Shown piece by piece: positions 23,601 to 31,296 of a stretch of 34,957 bases of DNA. The notes beneath the pieces were generated by a model. That model had not been told where the DNA came from. It did not search any database and saw only the letters and a list, made by a program, of their open reading frames with translations. Source of the DNA: Metabacillus rhizolycopersici (lineage in GTDB: Bacteria; Bacillota; Bacilli; Bacillales; Bacillaceae); contig NZ_JAIQUM010000058.1 in the NCBI RefSeq assembly GCF_020075705.1, forward strand, positions 1-34,957. Direction: 5' to 3'. A program made the position numbers and the translations under genes. Each line of letters begins with the position of its first letter. The stretch's first letter is position 1.

Positions 23601-24764
23601 TTAATGAGTCCCTTTTACATCCAATGTAGTGTTCGTTACATTCTTTTTCTCAAATGTAGAAGTATTAATCTTTTCTTGTAATTTCTCAAAATAATAATCT
23701 GGGTCGATAGGCAATGCGACCGCTTCCTTTAACCAAGAAGATAAGTACATGGCATTTGCAATTTCTAATGCCTTTACCCCGTCTTCTCCTGGCGCAAGTA
23801 AAGGTGAACCTTTACGAATTGAATCAATCCAGTTTTGAATAATACTTGCATGATTCGCATTTTCACATTTTACAGGAATATCAATTTTCTTCCATTCAGG
23901 CTTACCGAAACCACCTCTGTACGTCTTATTAAATTCACGTTCTGATTGTGTTAATTGGTAGAAGGTAAGTTCTTCATTTTCAACAACGATTTTCCCGCGA
24001 TCTCCAATGATCTCAAAGCGATTCGTTCCTGGTACTTCTCCTGTCGAAGTAATAAATATACCCGTCGCCCCATTATCATATTCGACATATGCTGTTACAT
24101 CATCTTCAACCTCAATATCATGGTACTTTCCTACACTAGACACTGCATGAATCCGTTTTGGCATATCCCCTGTCGTCCACTGCCAAATATCTAATTGGTG
24201 AAGTGCCTGATTTAATAGAACACCGCCACCTTCACCTTTCCATGTGGCTCTCCATTTACTTGAATCATAATAACTTTGTGAACGGTAAGTATCAGTCACA
24301 ATCAAATTTGTTCGTTTAATCTCACCAAGTTCTCCTGAAAGAATAAGATCCCGTAATTTTCGATAAAGGGGATTCGCTCTTTGGTTATACATGATACCAA
24401 ATACTTTACCACTAGCTTTAGCTGCTTCGTTCATTTCCAACACATTTTTTGTATAAACCCCTGCAGGTTTCTCAATGAGGACGTGCATCCCATTCGCAAA
24501 GGCTTTTTTTGCTAGTTCTGGATGACTGTAATGCGGTGTCGCAATCAGAACGGCATCAATTCCTGATTCATTAAAAAAGGTTTCTTCATCCCGAAAAATT
24601 TTCACATCTCCTTGTGTATAATTTTTTATCCATTCCATTCGTCTTTCATTTCGACTGCAAACAGCCGTTAATGTTGCTCCTTCGATTTGTCCTTTATGTA
24701 GTAATTCAACATGTGAACTGCCTATATTTCCTACTCCGATTACGCCAATCTTTATGATACTCAT
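23601..24764 (-). CDS. Gfo/Idh/MocA-family NAD(P)-dependent oxidoreductase
   Basis: A 387-aa sugar or cyclitol dehydrogenase-like enzyme. The Rossmann motif is IGVIGVGNIGSSHVELLHKG at the N-terminus, the catalytic-lysine motif is VLIEKPAGVYTKN near residue 93, and GGVLLNQALHQLDIWQWTTG near 180 carries the active-site Asp/His. The C-terminal domain has the usual antiparallel sheet ending near YLSSWLKEAVALPIDPDYYF. GAGGAGG lies 7 nt before the ATG. With the MFS gene downstream and a divergent IclR regulator it forms a probable catabolic module for a sugar, inositol-like compound or sugar acid. The specific substrate is unknown. Confidence 0.92.
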   Translation of the reverse strand: MSIIKIGVIGVGNIGSSHVELLHKGQIEGATLTAVCSRNERRMEWIKNYTQGDVKIFRDEETFFNESGIDAVLIATPHYSHPELAKKAFANGMHVLIEKPAGVYTKNVLEMNEAAKASGKVFGIMYNQRANPLYRKLRDLILSGELGEIKRTNLIVTDTYRSQSYYDSSKWRATWKGEGGGVLLNQALHQLDIWQWTTGDMPKRIHAVSSVGKYHDIEVEDDVTAYVEYDNGATGIFITSTGEVPGTNRFEIIGDRGKIVVENEELTFYQLTQSEREFNKTYRGGFGKPEWKKIDIPVKCENANHASIIQNWIDSIRKGSPLLAPGEDGVKALEIANAMYLSSWLKEAVALPIDPDYYFEKLQEKINTSTFEKKNVTNTTLDVKGTH

Positions 24765-25166
24765 TTCGATCCTCCTCTAATTTAAAAACAATGAAAAATA
24801 TAATGGAACAGTCGAATCTTCTAGACTCAATCCTAGATAATGTTTTCAAAAAATCTCGATAACTAAAACTTTAGATGAATTGTATGCAATAATTAAAATG
24901 TAATTTCAACCACAATGTGGTACACTTGTATCGTAATTTGGTTAATTTAAGTATAATTAGTGGATAAAACCTTTGTCAATTAAATTGTTTTTCTTTATAC
25001 AATAATCAGTTATGATTGAAAATAAGAGTAAACACATTGGTTCAATCGTTGAAAAGGACCTTAAAATTTGATTTTTCCACATTTGATCGCAAACACAAAT
25101 TTTATATGCCCTATCAATACTTCAGAAAAACCCTATTGGTATAGAAGGTGGAAGGAGTAAATACTT
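24765..25166. promoter_or_regulatory. Divergent regulatory region of the IclR module
   Basis: 402 bp between the oxidoreductase and iclR start codons. It contains a 13-bp palindrome ACCACAATGTGGT at 24909-24921 that could bind the IclR regulator, and a TATAAT at 24952-24957 suitable as the -10 of iclR though without a clear -35. No coding frame is credible. Confidence 0.4.
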
Positions 25167-25940
25167 TTGAATAACGATAAACAAGAGCAAAATAAGACAT
25201 CTAACGTTCAAGTTATATCTCGTGCGGCTAACATACTGAGGTCTCTTAGAGATCATCCAAAAGGATTAAGCCTATCGCAGATTGCAAAAGAAGTGGGATT
25301 AGCACGGTCAACCGTGCAAAGAATTGTTCAAACACTAGAACAGGAAAATTTCGTCACACAAGCTTCTGCATCCGGCGGAATCCGTCTTGGTCCTGAGATT
25401 GCGATGCTTGCTGCTGCCGTTCATAGTGACCTTAGAGAAGAAATTAGACCATTTTTAATTCAATTATCGAATGAAGTAAATGAAACGGTTGACCTCTCAG
25501 TTTTAGATAATGGAAAGGTCCTTTTTGTGGATCAAATTATCGCTCCGCATCCATTACAAGCGACTTCACAACCCGGAGCAGCTTTTCCTTTACATTGCAC
25601 GGCAAATGGAAAAGCTATACTCGCCTCACTACCTATCACTGAGGTTGAAAAGCTGTTGCCGGATCAATTAACAAAGTACACAGATAAAACGATGACGAAT
25701 CGTGATGAACTGTTAAAAGAGTTAGAAATAGTTCGAAAAGAAGGTGTTGCTTTTACCAGAGAAGAGCACATTCATGGCATTTGTGCGGTAGGCGCAGTTG
25801 TTTTTGATGGTATGAAAAATATCAGTGCTGTCTCTATACCACTCCCAGCAACTCGTTTTTATGGCAATGAGCAAAAACTAGTGACTGCCCTTCTCAAAAC
25901 TTGCCAAAAGATCAACAAACACTTTGATATAAAACAATAA
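25167..25940 (+). CDS. IclR-family transcriptional regulator
   Basis: A 257-aa regulator. An N-terminal winged HTH (VISRAANILRSLRDHPKGLS, then LSQIAKEVGLARSTVQRIVQ) is followed by the IclR effector domain. That domain has VDLSVLDNGKVLFVDQI, PLHCTANGKAILA, FTREEHIHGICAVGAVVFDG and AVSIPLPATRF. Start is TTG 25167 with GGAAGGAG 9 nt upstream. It is transcribed away from the oxidoreductase and MFS genes and most likely controls them in response to a small carbon-source metabolite. Confidence 0.92.
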   Translation: MNNDKQEQNKTSNVQVISRAANILRSLRDHPKGLSLSQIAKEVGLARSTVQRIVQTLEQENFVTQASASGGIRLGPEIAMLAAAVHSDLREEIRPFLIQLSNEVNETVDLSVLDNGKVLFVDQIIAPHPLQATSQPGAAFPLHCTANGKAILASLPITEVEKLLPDQLTKYTDKTMTNRDELLKELEIVRKEGVAFTREEHIHGICAVGAVVFDGMKNISAVSIPLPATRFYGNEQKLVTALLKTCQKINKHFDIKQ

Positions 25941-25969
25941 AGTGACCTCCTTTGCTCAATAGTGAGTCC

Positions 25970-26032
25970 TGCGATCTTTTAATGATTAATTTTGATGCAT
26001 GCCTATTACTTTTATTTTTGATCGCATTTTTT
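25970..26032 (+). terminator. Possible terminator of iclR
   Basis: TGCGATC (25970-25976) pairs with GATCGCA (26020-26026), followed by T6. The 43-nt loop is long, so confidence is moderate. Confidence 0.45.
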
Positions 26033-26140
26033 CCTTAGTCCTTTTATTAAATTTGAGAACGTCCTATATCCAACAAAAATATAGATTCCTCCAAATAGAT
26101 CATGATGCTTACTCACAACAAAGGAAGACCCCACAAGATT

Positions 26141-26183
26141 CAGGTAGTATGAACTTTTACAAGTTAAACGTTCATACTACCTG
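26141..26183. repeat. 14-bp perfect inverted repeat without T-tract
   Basis: CAGGTAGTATGAAC (26141-26154) and GTTCATACTACCTG (26170-26183) with a 15-nt loop. No run of T follows on either strand, so a protein-binding site or element end is as likely as a terminator. The interval 25941-26275 contains no gene. Confidence 0.5.
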
Positions 26184-26275
26184 AGTTTATTAGTGAAATA
26201 ATTTTGTATTGTCAATAAATGTGCTCCTTACTTTTAAACAAAGATTATTAAGCTCTAGTTTAATTATTTATTTTA

Positions 26276-26323
26276 TAAAAAAAGCTTGTAGACATCCTGA
26301 AATCCAGGTCATGCCTACAAGCT
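26276..26323 (-). terminator. Terminator of the doxX-azoR operon
   Basis: AGCTTGTAG (26283-26291) and CTACAAGCT (26315-26323) with an inner CCTG/CAGG stem, followed on the minus strand by a run of seven T. It lies 40 bp past the azoreductase stop. Confidence 0.85.
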
Positions 26324-26362
26324 GAACCAGCATGATCCATGCTAGTTTTTTACCTAATTCAA

Positions 26363-26989
26363 TTAGAATTTTGCAGCAACTTTTGCAACGTTTTCCAAAC
26401 CGTCGGCAATGATTTCTTGTGAGCGATCAGTATACTGATTATGTCCTTCAATTACCACTGTTTCAGGATTTGTAATACCCCAGAAACCAAGGATAGTTGT
26501 TACATAGTTAACAGCCATCTCCATAGAAGCCATTGGTTCAGAAGAGTAATCTGAGCCACGTGCACTTAATACAGCAACTTTTTTGTCACCTGCTAGTCCA
26601 ACTGGGCCTTGTTCTGTATATTTAAATGTTTTTCCTGCTTGAGAAAGGTAAGAAATATACGTTACTAGTGGAGCAGGAACTGTGAAATTCCACAATGGAA
26701 AAGCAAATACTACTTTTTCAGCAGCTAAAAATTGGTTTAAGTATTGTTCAACTACATCTGCAGCTTTTGCTTCTTCAGCTGTTAACTCTAAACCTTGGCT
26801 ACGTTTGTATCCGCCAGTAATAGCTGTATTTCCGAAGTATGGAAGATTAAGATTAAAAAGATCTAGTTCAGTAATTTCTGCATTTAGATTAGCTTCTTTA
26901 AAAGTATTTAAAAATGTTTCGTACATTTTTGAACTAATTGCTTGGTCCGCTGGACGGTCGTTTGCTTTGATAAATAATACTTTTGACAT
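26363..26989 (-). CDS. azoR: FMN-dependent NADH-azoreductase
   Basis: Flavodoxin-like fold quinone/azo reductase of 208 aa, the family's usual length, carrying out two-electron reduction of quinones. MSKVLFIKANDRPADQAIS at the N-terminus binds FMN phosphate, FAFPLWNFTVPAPLVTYISY is the conserved P.WN..VP.......D-type loop, and AVLSARGSDYS follows. ATG 26989 has GAGGAG 8 nt upstream. The frame extends to a GTG at 27055 (product GFLKNLFNNKEKNTN) that has its own AGGTGAT site at 5-nt spacing, so a longer 230-aa form is possible. It is the second gene of an operon under operator F. Confidence 0.92.
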   Translation of the reverse strand: MSKVLFIKANDRPADQAISSKMYETFLNTFKEANLNAEITELDLFNLNLPYFGNTAITGGYKRSQGLELTAEEAKAADVVEQYLNQFLAAEKVVFAFPLWNFTVPAPLVTYISYLSQAGKTFKYTEQGPVGLAGDKKVAVLSARGSDYSSEPMASMEMAVNYVTTILGFWGITNPETVVIEGHNQYTDRSQEIIADGLENVAKVAAKF

Positions 26990-27130
26990 TGTTTTATTCT
27001 CCTCTATATTTGTATTTTTTTCTTTATTGTTAAATAAGTTTTTTAAAAATCCCACTTCTTATCACCTAATCTTTCTAGCTATAATATTAGTAAAAAATTA
27101 ATCTTTTAAAATTAAGAAATAACTTAGAAA

Positions 27131-27562
27131 TTAAGCTACTCTATTAATAGAACCTATGTCGCCTTTGTTATTAGAAAATAATTTAGATACTGATAACCAC
27201 TTACTTCCACCTATAACAAGGTATAATGCCATTGCTAACAATGCTAAATCTAGCTCGTAACCTGCCATTTGACCATTACCTAAGAAACCAATTGCAAGCT
27301 TTACTTTAAGTGTTGCTCCAATCATCAGAATTGCTAATAAAAGAGAAATTATTTTGGTTCCTAATCCAATAATTAAAAATATCCCACCAACTAATTCAAT
27401 TGTAGCAACTCCATATGCTAAAAATCCTGGTAACCCAATGCTACTAAACCATCCTACAGTATTCTCAATGCCGTCTTGAAACTTAACTAACCCATGAATA
27501 AAAAATATTACACCTAGTACTACACGTATAATAAGTGCTCCTACTTCTCTTTTTAAATCCAT
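27131..27562 (-). CDS. DoxX-family membrane protein, CatD-like (copy 3)
   Basis: A 143-aa four-helix membrane protein: VGALIIRVVLGVIFFIHGLV then KFQDGIENTVGWF, YGVATIELVGGIFLIIGLG, LLAILMIGATLKVKL and ELDLALLAMALYLVIGGSK. It shares the GLxKFQDGI and GLPGxLAY motifs with the protein at 21763, so these two are closer to each other than to the MhqP-like copy. GGAGG lies 9 nt before ATG 27562. It precedes the azoreductase by about 75-140 bp and is expressed from an MhqR-type promoter. Confidence 0.85.
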   Translation of the reverse strand: MDLKREVGALIIRVVLGVIFFIHGLVKFQDGIENTVGWFSSIGLPGFLAYGVATIELVGGIFLIIGLGTKIISLLLAILMIGATLKVKLAIGFLGNGQMAGYELDLALLAMALYLVIGGSKWLSVSKLFSNNKGDIGSINRVA

Positions 27563-27710
27563 TACATAAAACCTCCAAAATTAAATTAAAACCTGATTTC
27601 CTGGTTGTGTTTCGCTGCAGCTTTTCTTTTAAAGTAAATTCATTACTTTATTACCCCAGGTCTAATATCTACAATTAAAATATATTTAATCGAGATATAT
27701 TTAATTTATA

Positions 27711-27757
27711 TATATTGAATTCGAGATAATATTAATGCATGTATTACCTTTTGTCAA
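27711..27757 (-). promoter_or_regulatory. doxX-azoR promoter with MhqR-type operator (site F)
   Basis: Minus strand: -35 TTGACA at 27752-27757, 17-nt spacer, -10 TAATAT at 27729-27734, then TATCTCGAATTCAATATA at 27711-27728 at the next base. One operator half is perfect, the other degenerate. A further CGAGATATA half-site lies at about 27691-27699. Confidence 0.8.
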
Positions 27758-27988
27758 CTACCCTTAAATATTATTAACCCAATTCTCCTTCTCTAACTAA
27801 TGAGTGGATATTGTTTAATTAAAGGATAGCGGAAGAAGCACTTGGATAAAGTAGGATTTAATATATAAAAGGAGGGATTGAAAGAGTTACAAAATCAGTT
27901 GTAGAATCCTCCAAATATAAGGAGAAAACCTAAATATCCAGAAATCTGATCCTAAATATACTAACCCATTTATACACAAATTCACCGA

Positions 27989-28114
27989 ATGGGACATCAA
28001 GCTGTGATTGCTTATAATAAACGCAATGGACCTGAACCTATTGGTTTTGACAAACATTTTGCTCCTACTTGTGTCATAAACCAAAGTAGTTTATTCAATT
28101 TTGTTCTGTTATAG
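27989..28114 (+). pseudogene. Transposase fragment (DDE type)
   Basis: A 41-codon frame beginning MGHQAVIAYNKRNGPEPIGF followed by DKHFAPTCVINQ. This stretch resembles the region of IS-encoded DDE transposases that reads AVIAYNKR...GFDKHFAP.CV in Bacillus elements; I cannot name the IS. Stops occur immediately upstream (27940-27975) and similarity ends by about 28085, where the intergenic repeat begins. No terminal inverted repeats were found. Confidence 0.45.
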
Positions 28115-28117
28115 CGT

Positions 28118-28175
28118 ACTATAAAATTCTTGTACTGTGGATAAGCGTACGAAATCCAGCTCCAACGCTTTTGTT
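28118..28175. repeat. Intergenic repeat, short form (copy B)
   Basis: The first 30 bases are identical to 3506-3535. It then continues with ATCCAGCTCCAACG and joins directly to GCTTTTGTT, which in copy A lies about 150 bp further on. This is therefore an internally deleted member of the same family. It abuts the transposase fragment. Confidence 0.65.
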
Positions 28176-28214
28176 TTTTACAGATCAGATTCCCCCCTCT
28201 CTTCCACAAGCTAG

Positions 28215-28325
28215 CGCATATATACACCGAATGACCAAAAACCTTCTAAAAAAGCATTTGATGGAGACTTCAAAGAAATAGATAAGATGGACAAGAACTG
28301 GTATTTTGTCGGTTCTTACTACTAA
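28215..28325 (+). pseudogene. Unidentified C-terminal gene remnant
   Basis: 36 codons after a TAG, encoding RIYTPNDQKPSKKAFDGDFK and EIDKMDKNWYFVGSYY before TAA, followed closely by a strong terminator. Composition and the downstream terminator suggest the end of a former gene. The family is not recognised. Confidence 0.35.
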
Positions 28326-28332
28326 TAATGTT

Positions 28333-28362
28333 AAAACGGCAGCGAAATCGCTGCCGTTTTGT
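28333..28362. terminator. Bidirectional intrinsic terminator
   Basis: AACGGCAGCGA (28335-28345) and TCGCTGCCGTT (28348-28358), an 11-bp GC-rich stem with a 2-nt spacer in the palindrome and a T-rich tail on both strands. It can serve the remnant on the plus strand and the ureohydrolase operon on the minus strand. Confidence 0.85.
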
Positions 28363-28462
28363 TGTCCAATTTAATTGCTATTTGTTGTGTTTTTCACTGT
28401 ACTAAAAACCTTTTTGCACCTCATAACGGAACCCGTTAACTATATAGTGCAGCCCTTTAGTT

Positions 28463-29452
28463 TTATGCCTGAGAAGAAAAAGTTTTTTCCTTTTCCCTAT
28501 TTTTCTCTTTTTCTTTTAAAACATAGCTCAGTAAATCCAATGAGATACGGGCAGCTACTTGTCCGGTCATACCGGTAGGATCATAAGGAGGAGCAACCTC
28601 AACTAAATCAAAACCAATTACTTCGCCCCTTTTTGCGATTCCTGCCAATAACTCATTCACTTCATCATAAAGCAGGCCACCAGGAGATGGTGTTCCCGTT
28701 CCAGGCGCTATGGAAGGATCGATACCATCAATATCAATGGTTACATAATATTTTTCACCTGCCGGAATATGTTCCAACACTTGTTCCAGACCTACTTTTC
28801 TCATTTGGCGCGGTGATAAAATGACGCTTCCGTATTCTCTAGCAGCATCAACGTCCTCTTTTTTACTGCTGCTAATACCACGGATGCCAAACTGGAATAT
28901 TTTTTGTACATGGGCCAGCTCAGACAAACGGCGAATACAACTTCCGTGACCATAACGCATACCAGAACGGTGATCAGCCCAGTCTAAATGGGCATCTATT
29001 TGAATCACATGAAACGGTCCCACTTCTTCCAAGCCTTTACCAATTGCCGCTGTGATGGAATGATCGCCACCTAATACGACCGGCATAGCGCCTTTGGACA
29101 CAATTTTTCGAATCGCCTCTTCAGTGTTTTCATGACATTGCATAAGATCCCCATGAACCATGTCAACATCGCCACAATCGACAACTTTCCAATCAGGGCC
29201 AAGATACATAATATCATTTTCAATATCATAGGCACCATCAAGTCCGAAACTGTATAATGTAGATCCTTCACGAATTCCTCTTGGACCCATTCTTGCTCCG
29301 GATTTCCATTGTGTCCCCATATCATTAGGTACTCCGATCACTGCTACATCGGCATCCAATTGATCAAGATCAGGGCATATTGGGTATTTTCCAAAAGTGC
29401 AAATTCCTGTAAATGGTAGGTTTAAAATTTGTTTTTCATCACGGTTTATCAT
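28463..29452 (-). CDS. speB: Ureohydrolase, agmatinase-like
   Basis: Arginase/agmatinase-superfamily di-manganese enzyme of 329 aa that removes urea from a guanidino compound such as agmatine or guanidinobutyrate. The metal ligands are visible in GGDHSITAA (near residue 129), IDAHLDWADH (near 152) and TIDIDGIDPSIAPGTGTPSP (near 230). The C-terminal Lys/Glu-rich tail is unlike the core. ATG 29452 has GGGGAGG 9 nt upstream; the frame is open to 29485. It follows the MFS gene by about 90 bp and shares its sigma-54 promoter. The substrate is not fixed by sequence, so speB is provisional. Confidence 0.85.
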   Translation of the reverse strand: MINRDEKQILNLPFTGICTFGKYPICPDLDQLDADVAVIGVPNDMGTQWKSGARMGPRGIREGSTLYSFGLDGAYDIENDIMYLGPDWKVVDCGDVDMVHGDLMQCHENTEEAIRKIVSKGAMPVVLGGDHSITAAIGKGLEEVGPFHVIQIDAHLDWADHRSGMRYGHGSCIRRLSELAHVQKIFQFGIRGISSSKKEDVDAAREYGSVILSPRQMRKVGLEQVLEHIPAGEKYYVTIDIDGIDPSIAPGTGTPSPGGLLYDEVNELLAGIAKRGEVIGFDLVEVAPPYDPTGMTGQVAARISLDLLSYVLKEKEKNREKEKTFSSQA

Positions 29453-29542
29453 TATTTTTTCCTCCCCTTGAATCTTCATTTTCACTAAATTAAATATGCA
29501 ATTTTCGTGCCAAAACTTCTTAAATGATCATTCTTTTAAAAG

Positions 29543-30973
29543 TTAATCCTGCTGAACAACCAACTTTTCATCCACCTTGATAGCCTGTACAGGTCTTTCC
29601 AAGCCTTCATCCGGTTGAATGGTTTTCGATACGAAAATCAATGCCGGAATTGCAAAGGCTATATTGACCAAAATCCCGATTGCAGCGGCAACGTGAGTAC
29701 TGCCTACTGCCGCCAGCACACCATACACGGCTGTCGAAATCGCGATTCCAAAGGAGTATCCCAGTGAGCTTGCCATCTTATAAATTCCCGAAGCTATTCC
29801 CACTTTGTCATCGGAAATATTCACGATTGATGTATCGATTGATGGTGTTGCATACATGCCAATGCCAACCCCAGCAATTAAAAAGCCGATAAATACGACA
29901 ATGATATATATTAAATCCGATAAAAATGTCATGGCTGTCATACTCATACCCAATGAGGCTATGAAAGTAGCTAAAAGCATTGGCTTTCTTGCCCCCATTT
30001 TTTGAAGCATTTTCTCCCCAACCCGAATCATCACAACGACTGCAATGATGTTTCCGATGGTGAGCAATCCTGTTTGAAAAGGGGTAAATCCTCGTGCCAA
30101 TTGAACATACGTAATGGCGACAACGATGGTGGCTGCAATTCCATTTTGCAAGAAGTTTGATACAACAGCTCCCGTGTACGCTTTTGTTTTGAAAAGGGAA
30201 AATTCAATAAATTGATTTTTCTTTTTTCGTTCAACAGTAAAGAAGATTATCATCGTGACCAATGCACCACCAATAAGACTGAGTGTTAACGGACTTGTCC
30301 ATCCAAAATCTTGGCCGCGTGTCACAATAATATTGATCATCAGCATGGCGATAATAAAGAGAAAAAAGCCGGTGAAATCAAATTTCTCTTTTCGTTGCTC
30401 ATCTGCTTTGCTCTCTTGAATGTTCTTTAGCAATAACATCGATAATAGTGCAATACCGATGGACACGACAAAGATCCATCTCCAGCCCATATAGGTGGCA
30501 ATCGCACCACCGACTAATGCGGTTAAACCGCCACCTCCCCATGATCCGAAGGACCAATAACTAAGGGCGCGCTGTCTGTCTTTACCGTCAAAGGCTGCCT
30601 TAATAAGTGCAATTGTTGCAGGCATAATACAAGCAGCTGAAATCCCTTGAACCACACGGCCGATGATTAATAATGTGGCGTTTTGTGAAACAATAATCAA
30701 CAAACAACCGACAATGCTCAGCATCAGCCCGATATAAGTTAACCTCTTGCGCCCCATCCGATCAGAAAGCCCACCAGCCAAAACAATAAAAAGACCAGAA
30801 AATAAAGAAGTTAAACTCGTAGCAATATTTAACATTCCCAATGAAATCCCTAAATCCTTTTGGATGACCGGGATAATATTAATCATCGATTGGGCAAACA
30901 GCCAAAATGTAAGGACAGCAAGCACGATGCCGACAATAAATTGATTCGCGCCATGACTTTTTTCCCCCATCAT
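29543..30973 (-). CDS. MFS transporter, DHA2-like (14 TM)
   Basis: A 476-aa membrane protein. The loop 2-3 motif GGLSDRMGRKRLTYIGLMLS is near residue 67, VVQGISAACIMPATIALIKA is in helix 4, and SYWSFGSWGGGGLTALVGGA is the helix-5 motif C region. Members of this subfamily are often drug exporters, but here the gene is first in an operon with a ureohydrolase under an enhancer-dependent promoter, which fits uptake or exchange of a guanidino compound or polyamine. Start ATG 30973 with GAGGAGG 5 nt upstream; a second ATG follows immediately. Confidence 0.88.
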   Translation of the reverse strand: MMGEKSHGANQFIVGIVLAVLTFWLFAQSMINIIPVIQKDLGISLGMLNIATSLTSLFSGLFIVLAGGLSDRMGRKRLTYIGLMLSIVGCLLIIVSQNATLLIIGRVVQGISAACIMPATIALIKAAFDGKDRQRALSYWSFGSWGGGGLTALVGGAIATYMGWRWIFVVSIGIALLSMLLLKNIQESKADEQRKEKFDFTGFFLFIIAMLMINIIVTRGQDFGWTSPLTLSLIGGALVTMIIFFTVERKKKNQFIEFSLFKTKAYTGAVVSNFLQNGIAATIVVAITYVQLARGFTPFQTGLLTIGNIIAVVVMIRVGEKMLQKMGARKPMLLATFIASLGMSMTAMTFLSDLIYIIVVFIGFLIAGVGIGMYATPSIDTSIVNISDDKVGIASGIYKMASSLGYSFGIAISTAVYGVLAAVGSTHVAAAIGILVNIAFAIPALIFVSKTIQPDEGLERPVQAIKVDEKLVVQQD

Positions 30974-31065
30974 ATTCCTCCTCTATAAAAAATCTATTAG
31001 GCTGGAGAGCTCGTAGAAAGCCAAAACATAACATAGTTTGCAAAGAATGTTTTCGAACAAAATAC

Positions 31066-31080
31066 TTAAAGCGCTTTCAA
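31066..31080. promoter_or_regulatory. Candidate cre site (CcpA operator) in the operon leader
   Basis: TTAAAGCGCTTTCAA is nearly palindromic and deviates by about one base from the catabolite-responsive element consensus. It lies about 150 nt downstream of the predicted sigma-54 start, a position where CcpA could block elongation. Confidence 0.5.
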
Positions 31081-31233
31081 ACCTCCTTTTACTGACGTTA
31101 AGCAGGGGGGACTTTTCATTGTTAATGGTGATCCCTACTTTGTTTTTTAATCGCTGTTGGCTTTGACTTATTTCAATCTCATTTACATTTGTTCAATCCC
31201 ACCTTTTGCTGTTTTTGCCTTCACCCTTTTTAT

Positions 31234-31251
31234 ATGCAAGGTTCGTGCCAA
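31234..31251 (-). promoter_or_regulatory. Sigma-54 (SigL) promoter of the MFS-ureohydrolase operon
   Basis: On the minus strand the site reads TTGGCACGAACCTTGCAT, matching the -24/-12 consensus TGGCACG-N4-TTGCA at every position. Transcription should start near 31222 and give a leader of about 250 nt before the MFS gene. It lies just past the stop codon of the sigma-54-dependent activator. Confidence 0.93.
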
Positions 31252-31280
31252 GCTAAAAATCAACAAAAAACAGGCTGGGT

Positions 31281-31296
31281 TAGTCAAAATTGACTA
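31281..31296. promoter_or_regulatory. Candidate enhancer palindrome for the sigma-54 activator
   Basis: TAGTCAAAATTGACTA, a 16-bp perfect palindrome overlapping the activator's stop codon and centred about 65 bp upstream of the predicted start. A further TTGACTA half-site is at 31339-31345 inside the coding region. A role as upstream activating sequence is inferred from position. Confidence 0.45.

Noticed and set aside
28012..28227. Minus-strand frame over the repeat and transposase fragment
   Set aside because: Antisense to the transposase-like sequence and built partly from the intergenic repeat.
30980..31080. Alternative -24/-12 like GG-N10-GC pairs closer to the MFS start
   Set aside because: They match only the invariant dinucleotides, whereas 31234-31251 matches the full sigma-54 consensus.
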